NCBI GenBank assembly: GCA_900540495.1
Contig: UQGA01000035.1
Span: 1 to 11,448, forward strand
Direction of reading: 5' to 3'
Source of the DNA: an uncultured Eubacteriales bacterium
GTDB lineage: Bacteria > Bacillota > Clostridia > Christensenellales > CAG-138
DNA length: 11,448 nucleotides
Position 1 is the first letter of the stretch. Each line of letters begins with the position of its first letter. A program made the translations under genes and the position numbers. Under the pieces are notes generated by a model. The model was not told the DNA's origin. It was given only the letters and a program-made list of their open reading frames with translations, and did not search any database. Shown here piece by piece: positions 6,593 through 11,448 of the stretch.

Positions 6593-9202
6593 TTACGATT
6601 GTTGACGCAGCATGGCGTGCAGTGTGTAAAGCCTGTTGAGCGCCTCGAGCGGCGTCAGATGGTCGATGTCAAGTTCTCTCAACATGCGCAACGCGGTTTC
6701 CTCTGCAGAGGCTTCAAACAGCGTCGCCTGCACGGCGCTCTCCTTTGGCGGCTCGGGCTTTGTGCGCGCGATGTCGGCGCTTTCCAGGCTCAACAAAATC
6801 TCCTTGGCACGCTCCAGCACCGCCGGCGGCAGCCCCGCCAGCCGTGCTACCTGAATGCCAAAGCTGCGGTCGCCCCCGCCGCGCACGATCTTGCGCAAAA
6901 ACAGAATGTCGTCGCCGATTTCCTTGACGGAGATGCGATAGTTCTTGACGCCCGGCAGCTTGCCCTCCAGCTCCGTCAACTCATGATAGTGAGTGGCAAA
7001 CAGCGTCTTTGCTCCGCAAAGCTCCGGCTGTGCGATATGTTCGAGAACCGCCCAGGCAATGCTCAGGCCGTCGAACGTGCTGGTGCCGCGGCCGATCTCG
7101 TCGAGAATGAGCAGGCTCCGGTCGGTCGCATTGTTCAAAATGTTCGCCACCTCGCTCATCTCCACCATGAACGTGCTCTGTCCGGCGGAAAGATCGTCGC
7201 TCGCCCCCACACGCGTGAAGATACGATCGACGAGCGAAATCTCCGCCTCGCTTGCCGGTACAAATGCGCCGATGTGCGCCATCAGCACGATCAGCGCAGC
7301 CTGGCGCATATAGGTGCTCTTCCCGGCCATATTCGGCCCGGTAATGATGAGCAGCCGGTTTTCCCCGTCGTCGAGCAGCACGTCGTTTGGGACAAAGTCC
7401 TCCTGTATGGTGCGCTCCACTACCGGGTGTCGGCCATTGACGATGCGTATGACGCCATCCTCGCGCATGGAAGGCCGGCAATAGCGGTTGCAGACGGCGA
7501 CCTCCGCAAAGGACTGATAAACGTCCAATTCGGCAAGCAAAGCGGCGTTTTGTTGCAAACGTTCCGTAACCGCCAAAAGCGACTCCCGTACAGCCTGAAA
7601 CAACTCGTACTCCAGTGCAATCAACCGTTCGCCTGCCCCAAGGATCTTTTCCTCCATCGCCTTGAGTTCCGGCGTGATAAATCGCTCCGCATTGGCGAGC
7701 GTTTGCTTCCGCTCGTAATCATAGGGCGCTTGCGAGAGATTGGATTTGGTGATCTCGATATAATAGCCAAAAACGCGATTGAACCCGACGCGCAAATTGC
7801 GAATACCGGTGCGCTCGCGTTCGCCGGCCTCAAAATCGGCAAGCCACTGTTTGCTTCCGTGCTGGATGGCGCGCAGTTCATCCACCTCCTGGTGGTATCC
7901 ATCCCGGATCACGCCTCCTTCCTTAACGGTCGTCGGCGGTTCCTCCGTAATGGCGGAGGTGAGCAGGGCTGCAATCTCCTCCATCGGGTCCAGCGAGTCG
8001 GCAATGGCCCTCAGCCTCTCCACGGAGATCCCCTGCAGCGTTTGCCGGATCCGGGGAATGGTTTTGAGCGAATTGCGCAAGGCAATGCAGTCTCTGCCAT
8101 TGATGCTGCCATAGACGATACGGCTGCAGAGGCGTTCTATATCGTACACCGCCGCAAGCTGATCCTGCAGCGCCATACGGACGGGTATATCCTCCGCAAG
8201 AGCCGCTACCGCTTCCAGCCGCCGCTCGATGTCCTCTCTGTTCTGGAGCGGTCGGTCGATCCAGTCGCGCAGCATCCGGCTTCCCATCGCCGTCCTGGTC
8301 TTGTCCAGCAGGTAGAGCAACGTGTTCTTCTTGTTGCCGCCGTGCTGCAGCGGCTGCGTCAACTCAAGGTTGCGTCGGGCAGCAGCATCCAGATTCATGT
8401 AGGTAGACCGGTTCAGCACGCGCAAGGTGTGGATATGGGAGAGCGTGTTTTTCTGCGTTTCCTCCAGATACTGCATCAGCGCACCGGCGGCCGATATGGC
8501 GGCAGGCATCTCTTCACAGCCGAATCCCTGCAACGACGTTACGCGGAAGTGACGGATCAGTCGCGCACGCGCAGAAGAGAGATGGAAGGCCTTGTCCTGA
8601 TAGCGTTCGAGGTAATATTGTCCGGAGAGACGCTTTGCCAGCAGCGGTTGCAGGAACAAGCCTTCCCCGGCGATGATCTGCGTCGGTTGCAGGCGCGCAA
8701 GTTCATCCGTCAGCTGGATAATCGCCCGATCGCCCGTCAATTCGCAGGCGAAGAAGCCGCCCGTGGAAACGTCGGCATAGGCAAATCCAATCCTGTTTCC
8801 CTCCATCTGGATGGAAACGATGTAGTTGTTGCGCCCCTCGTCGAGCATCCGCTCTTCAATGACCGTTCCTGGTGTGATAATGCGAATTACGTCACGCTCG
8901 ACAAGTCCCTTGGCCAGCGCCGGGTCTTCCAACTGCTCGCAGATGGCAACCTTGTAGCCTTTCTCAATCAATCTGTTGATATAGGTATCGACGGAATGAT
9001 AGGGCACGCCGCACATAGGCGCACGCTCTTCCAGCCCACAATCGCGCCCGGTCAACACAAGCTCCAGCTCGCGGGACGCCGTCTTGGCATCCTCAAAGAA
9101 CATCTCGTAAAAGTCGCCGAGGCGGAAGAACAGCAGGCAGTCGCTGTATTTTTCCTTTAATTCGAGGTATTGCCGCATCATCGGCGTCAAATTCTGTGCC
9201 AT
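6593..9202 (-). CDS. mutS: DNA mismatch repair protein MutS
   Basis: MutS recognises mispaired bases as a dimer and recruits MutL. From the ATG at 9202 it has 869 residues. The mismatch-binding F-Y-E is at 31-33 (GDFYEMFF). The ATPase has the P-loop GPNMAGKS at 622-629, Walker B ILDEIGRG with D701 and E702, and the THYHEL histidine near 738. QATLF at 825-829 fits the beta-clamp binding consensus near the C-terminus. The frame could extend to a TTG at 9226 inside the preceding gene, but the ATG at 9202 has AAGGGGAG directly upstream (9205-9212) and gives the normal MutS N-terminus. It starts 11 bases after the YlbF-family stop. The complete domain set indicates a functional MutS1. Confidence 0.98.
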   Translation of the reverse strand: MAQNLTPMMRQYLELKEKYSDCLLFFRLGDFYEMFFEDAKTASRELELVLTGRDCGLEERAPMCGVPYHSVDTYINRLIEKGYKVAICEQLEDPALAKGLVERDVIRIITPGTVIEERMLDEGRNNYIVSIQMEGNRIGFAYADVSTGGFFACELTGDRAIIQLTDELARLQPTQIIAGEGLFLQPLLAKRLSGQYYLERYQDKAFHLSSARARLIRHFRVTSLQGFGCEEMPAAISAAGALMQYLEETQKNTLSHIHTLRVLNRSTYMNLDAAARRNLELTQPLQHGGNKKNTLLYLLDKTRTAMGSRMLRDWIDRPLQNREDIERRLEAVAALAEDIPVRMALQDQLAAVYDIERLCSRIVYGSINGRDCIALRNSLKTIPRIRQTLQGISVERLRAIADSLDPMEEIAALLTSAITEEPPTTVKEGGVIRDGYHQEVDELRAIQHGSKQWLADFEAGERERTGIRNLRVGFNRVFGYYIEITKSNLSQAPYDYERKQTLANAERFITPELKAMEEKILGAGERLIALEYELFQAVRESLLAVTERLQQNAALLAELDVYQSFAEVAVCNRYCRPSMREDGVIRIVNGRHPVVERTIQEDFVPNDVLLDDGENRLLIITGPNMAGKSTYMRQAALIVLMAHIGAFVPASEAEISLVDRIFTRVGASDDLSAGQSTFMVEMSEVANILNNATDRSLLILDEIGRGTSTFDGLSIAWAVLEHIAQPELCGAKTLFATHYHELTELEGKLPGVKNYRISVKEIGDDILFLRKIVRGGGDRSFGIQVARLAGLPPAVLERAKEILLSLESADIARTKPEPPKESAVQATLFEASAEETALRMLRELDIDHLTPLEALNRLYTLHAMLRQQS

Positions 9203-9213
9203 ATCTCCCCTTG

Positions 9214-9621
9214 TCAGTGCGCGCAACCCTTGCAGTTTTCGCAGACGCCGTTACAGCTCGCCGTGATCACATCCTCCTGCGGGTCCACAATGCCGATGCA
9301 GGCATTGATCTCCCGATTGACGGCGCCGAGCAGATCGGAAAATGCCTGTTGTGAATCCATCAGTTCTGAAAACAAGTCGTTCGACAGCAGTTGCGCCTTA
9401 ATCCGCTCGATATCTCCCGTGAGCATGACGGCTCCCTCACGGTCCACATCATCCTGCTCCAACATCGTGACAATCTGGCGTTCTTTGTCCTGAAACTCCC
9501 GCAAAAGTTCGGACACGGCCTTGTTGGAATCGACGCTTTCGCGCGCCTTTGTCATGCGGATATATTCCGGCGAATTTGCCAGGGCCATGCCCAGCTCCCG
9601 CGCTTTATCCATCGTTGTCAT
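9214..9621 (-). CDS. YlbF/YmcA-family protein with a C-terminal four-cysteine tail
   Basis: This 135-residue protein is mostly alpha-helical and charged (about residues 4-105), as in the YlbF/YmcA family (Com_YlbF domain). In B. subtilis, YmcA, YlbF and YaaT form the Ric complex, which carries [4Fe-4S] clusters and affects RNA processing and development. Here the C-terminus ends in C123-x3-C127-x2-C130-x2-C133, with one further cysteine at 108, which suggests a metal or Fe-S site. The position directly after miaB and before mutS equals that of ymcA in B. subtilis. The ATG at 9621 overlaps the miaB stop as ATGA and has AGGAGG at 9629-9634, seven bases away. The exact role is not known from the sequence; a link to MiaB is suggested by position only. 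Confidence 0.9.
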   Translation of the reverse strand: MTTMDKARELGMALANSPEYIRMTKARESVDSNKAVSELLREFQDKERQIVTMLEQDDVDREGAVMLTGDIERIKAQLLSNDLFSELMDSQQAFSDLLGAVNREINACIGIVDPQEDVITASCNGVCENCKGCAH

Positions 9622-10976
9622 GTGCTCTCCTCCTCTCTTTCTCCGAACAGGGAGTTGCTCTTGACCGAGCGAATGCGCACCGGCAGATAGCTGCCGATCA
9701 GCGACGCCTTCCCCGGGAAATAGACCATTTTAAAGTTTGGGAGCTTCCCGAAGGCGACCGGCGCGCCGTCGCGCATCCCTGCGCCCTCAACCAGGACCTC
9801 CCCGTTGCGGCCGATATAGCCACGGTTGTTGCGTTCCGTCATCTCCATTTGCAAAGCGTTGAGCCGATGCAGGCGCTCACGCTTCACCGCCTGCGGCACC
9901 TGGTTCTGCATGGTTGCCGCCTTCGTGCCGGCGCGTGGGGAATACTGGAACGTATAGGCAGCTGCAAACCCAATGCGCCGCATCATGTCCATTGTATCGA
10001 GAAAATCCTTCTCCGTCTCGCCCGGGAAGCCCACGATGATATCCGTCGTCAGCTCCACATCGCGCACCGCTGCGCGCAGTCTTGCCACGGTTTCGGCATA
10101 CCGGTCTCGCGTATAGCGGCGGTTCATCGCCTGCAGGATCGCATCGGAACCGGACTGCAACGGCAGATGGATGTGCGGGCACACCTTGTCGAGCGTAGCC
10201 ATCGCCTCGATCAGACCGTCCGAAAGGTCCTTCGGATGTGAGGTCATAAACCGGATACGCCGGATGCCCTCGGTTCCGTTGAGCCGGCGCAGCAACGCCG
10301 GAAAATCCACTGCGGGCGTAAGGCCATGCCCGTATGAGTTCACATTTTGGCCCAGCAGGGTAATCTCCGTGTACCCGGCCTGTGCAAGGGCGCGCACCTC
10401 AGCCTCAATCGCCTCCGGCGTGCGGGAGCGTTCACGCCCACGCACATAGGGCACGATACAGTAGGTACAGAAATTATTACACCCGAACATCACGTTGACA
10501 AACGCCGACTGCCCCGGCGCGCGGCTGGCCGGCAGGCCCTCGACAATCGTCAGGTCGTCATCCTCCGTGATGCAAAGCCGCTCGCCGCCGCACACCCGAT
10601 CGAGCATATCCGGCAGGCGGTGCAACACGTGCGTGCCAAACACCAGATTGACAAACGGGAAGCGGCGGAACACTTTGGCCGCCACGTCGCGCTGCTGCAT
10701 CATGCAACCGCACACGGCAATCACGACGTCCGGCCGTTCCTCCTTGATGAGCCGTGCAAACCCGACATTGCCGAATACGCGGCGCTCCGCATGATCGCGC
10801 ACGCAGCACGTGTTAAATAGAATGAAGTCGGCCTCCTGCAAGGAGGATGCCCGGTGCATGCCCCGCGATTCCAAAATGCCGGCGATCGTCTCGCTGTCGC
10901 GCACGTTCATCTGGCATCCATAGGTTTCAATATGGTAGGTGCGCGGCCGTATAGCGCTCCGGCCCCTCTCGTTCAT
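9618..10976 (-). CDS. miaB: tRNA-2-methylthio-N6-dimethylallyladenosine synthase MiaB
   Basis: MiaB is a radical-SAM methylthiotransferase that turns i6A37 made by MiaA into ms2i6A37. From the ATG at 10976 it has 452 residues. The N-terminal methylthiotransferase domain carries the three ligands of the auxiliary cluster: C21 (YGCQMN), C57 (NTCCVR) and C91 (CGCMMQ). The radical-SAM motif C-x3-C-x2-C is at C166, C170 and C173 (GCNNFCTYC). A TRAM RNA-binding domain occupies about the last 70 residues. The frame extends two codons further to a TTG at 10982, but GGGG at 10986-10989 is only three bases from it and nine from the ATG, so I choose the ATG. A second cysteine directly after C57 replaces the alanine or serine usual in the NTC(A/S)VR motif. 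It is the first gene of the operon. Confidence 0.97.
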   Translation of the reverse strand: MNERGRSAIRPRTYHIETYGCQMNVRDSETIAGILESRGMHRASSLQEADFILFNTCCVRDHAERRVFGNVGFARLIKEERPDVVIAVCGCMMQQRDVAAKVFRRFPFVNLVFGTHVLHRLPDMLDRVCGGERLCITEDDDLTIVEGLPASRAPGQSAFVNVMFGCNNFCTYCIVPYVRGRERSRTPEAIEAEVRALAQAGYTEITLLGQNVNSYGHGLTPAVDFPALLRRLNGTEGIRRIRFMTSHPKDLSDGLIEAMATLDKVCPHIHLPLQSGSDAILQAMNRRYTRDRYAETVARLRAAVRDVELTTDIIVGFPGETEKDFLDTMDMMRRIGFAAAYTFQYSPRAGTKAATMQNQVPQAVKRERLHRLNALQMEMTERNNRGYIGRNGEVLVEGAGMRDGAPVAFGKLPNFKMVYFPGKASLIGSYLPVRIRSVKSNSLFGEREEEST

Positions 10977-11005
10977 ACGCAAATTCCCCAGTCACTTTTG
11001 TCCTT

Positions 11006-11034
11006 ATTATAAAACATGCGCGCCAAAACGACAA
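11006..11034 (-). promoter_or_regulatory. Sigma-A-like promoter of the miaB-mutSL-miaA operon
   Basis: On the minus strand TTGTCG (11029-11034) is a fair -35 and TATAAT (11006-11011) a perfect -10, separated by 17 bases. Transcription would begin near 11000, some 20-25 bases before the miaB start. No other promoter is obvious inside the tightly packed operon, so this one probably drives all six genes. Confidence 0.7.
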
Positions 11035-11056
11035 ACAGAAAATTCGAAATTCCGTG

Positions 11057-11085
11057 TTGACTTTTTGGGGTTGCTATTGTATAGT
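11057..11085 (+). promoter_or_regulatory. Strong promoter of the tRNA cluster
   Basis: TTGACT (11057-11062) and TATAGT (11080-11085) are each one base from consensus and separated by 17 bases. The start would fall near 11092, about 27 bases before tRNA-Pro. It lies back to back with the miaB promoter, with 22 bases between the two -35 boxes. Confidence 0.8.
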
Positions 11086-11118
11086 AATAGGGTCGCGGAA
11101 AGCGAGTGACGCTATGTT

Positions 11119-11195
11119 CGGGGTGTAGCGCAGTCCGGTAGCGCACGTGCTTTGGGAGCATGGGGCCGGGGGTTCAAATCCCTTCACCCCGACCA
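11119..11195 (+). tRNA. tRNA-Pro (TGG)
   Basis: The gene folds as a full cloverleaf of 77 bases including the encoded CCA. The acceptor arms CGGGGTG and CACCCCG pair fully, the anticodon stem is CGTGC/GCATG, and the loop TTTGGGA places TGG at 11153-11155. The T stem has two G-U pairs. It is the first gene of the cluster. Confidence 0.97.
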
Positions 11196-11201
11196 GTGTG
11201 T

Positions 11202-11276
11202 GGCCCCGTGGTCAAGCGGTCAAGACACCGCCCTTTCACGGCGGTAACAGGAGTTCGATTCTCCTCGGGGTCACCA
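11202..11276 (+). tRNA. tRNA-Glu (TTC)
   Basis: A 75-base tRNA with encoded CCA. Acceptor arms GGCCCCG and CGGGGTC pair, with one G-T. The anticodon stem CCGCC/GGCGG holds the loop CTTTCAC, with TTC at 11235-11237. Six bases separate it from tRNA-Pro, so they are surely cotranscribed. Confidence 0.97.
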
Positions 11277-11290
11277 TCCATGAGTGATAT

Positions 11291-11367
11291 GGGCCTTTAG
11301 CTCAGTTGGTCAGAGCGGTCGGCTCATAACCGATTGGTCCGGGGTTCGAGTCCCTGAAGGCCCACCA
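11291..11367 (+). tRNA. tRNA with CAT anticodon (tRNA-Met elongator or tRNA-Ile2)
   Basis: A 77-base tRNA with encoded CCA. Acceptor arms GGGCCTT and AAGGCCC pair fully. The anticodon stem GTCGG/CCGAT holds the loop CTCATAA, with CAT at 11325-11327. The first base pair is a normal G-C, so it is not the initiator. CAT can mean elongator Met or, after lysidine modification by TilS, Ile reading AUA. The start GGGCCTTTAGCTCAG recalls Firmicutes Ile2 genes as I remember them, but I cannot settle this from one gene. Confidence 0.95.
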
Positions 11368-11394
11368 CACGACTTTGCCGAAGTGCTTGCGTAT

Positions 11395-11448
11395 GGCCCG
11401 GTAGTTCAGTTGGTTAGAATGCCAGCCTGTCACGCTGGAGGTCAGGGG
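11395..11448 (+). tRNA. tRNA-Asp (GTC), cut by the window edge
   Basis: The first 54 bases of a tRNA are present: acceptor 5' arm GGCCCGG, the D arm, and the anticodon stem CCAGC/GCTGG with loop CTGTCAC placing GTC at 11429-11431. The T arm and 3' acceptor arm lie beyond the window. It continues the cluster after a 27-base gap. Confidence 0.95.

Noticed and set aside
6566..9160. Very long plus-strand open frame (864 codons) opposite mutS.
   Set aside because: It lies antisense to a complete, motif-confirmed mutS; its translation resembles no family, and such antisense openness is common in GC-rich codon-biased genes.
1..11448. CRISPR arrays, insertion sequences, prophage or plasmid features.
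   Set aside because: No regularly spaced repeats, transposase, or phage genes were seen; the lone tyrosine recombinase has no mobile-element context.

Overview
This window looks like ordinary chromosome from a moderately GC-rich member of the Firmicutes, most likely class Clostridia. The main reasons are the gene order miaB – YlbF-family gene – mutS – mutL – miaA – ynbB, which recalls the Bacillus subtilis ymcB-ymcA-mutS-mutL and miaA/ynbB neighbourhoods, a LexA protein and CGAAC-type operators of the Gram-positive kind, MutL of the endonuclease type, purine-rich ribosome binding sites, and tRNA genes with encoded CCA. The genus cannot be read from the sequence.

Layout. Bases 1-426 hold no gene that I can support. 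Bases 427-1473 (+) encode a 348-residue tyrosine recombinase whose length and N-terminal part recall the single-recombinase XerS type. It converges on a small minus-strand gene (1481-1756) for a 91-residue protein with two tandem 17-residue, four-cysteine repeats. That gene diverges from lexA (1852-2481, +). The short region between them carries several CGAAC half sites and a good promoter, so the two genes probably share SOS control. lexA converges on a long minus-strand operon running from about 10976 down to 2502: miaB, a YlbF/YmcA-family gene, mutS, mutL, miaA and a ynbB-type PLP enzyme. These six genes overlap or are separated by at most 12 bases, and one sigma-A-like promoter (11006-11034) lies upstream. 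Back to back with it is a plus-strand promoter (11057-11085) driving a tRNA cluster: Pro(TGG), Glu(TTC), a CAT-anticodon tRNA (Met or Ile2) and Asp(GTC), the last cut by the window edge.

How it fits together. The operon joins two fidelity systems. MiaA and MiaB make successive modifications of the same tRNA base (A37), and MutS and MutL start mismatch repair. The YlbF-family protein between miaB and mutS ends in a four-cysteine tail that could bind an Fe-S cluster. The cysteine-repeat protein beside lexA carries the same short C-[D/E]-N-C-x-x-C pattern. Most of the window is core housekeeping DNA. The least explained parts are the cysteine-repeat protein with its likely LexA control, the XerS-like recombinase with a dif-like sequence just upstream, and the first 426 bases.
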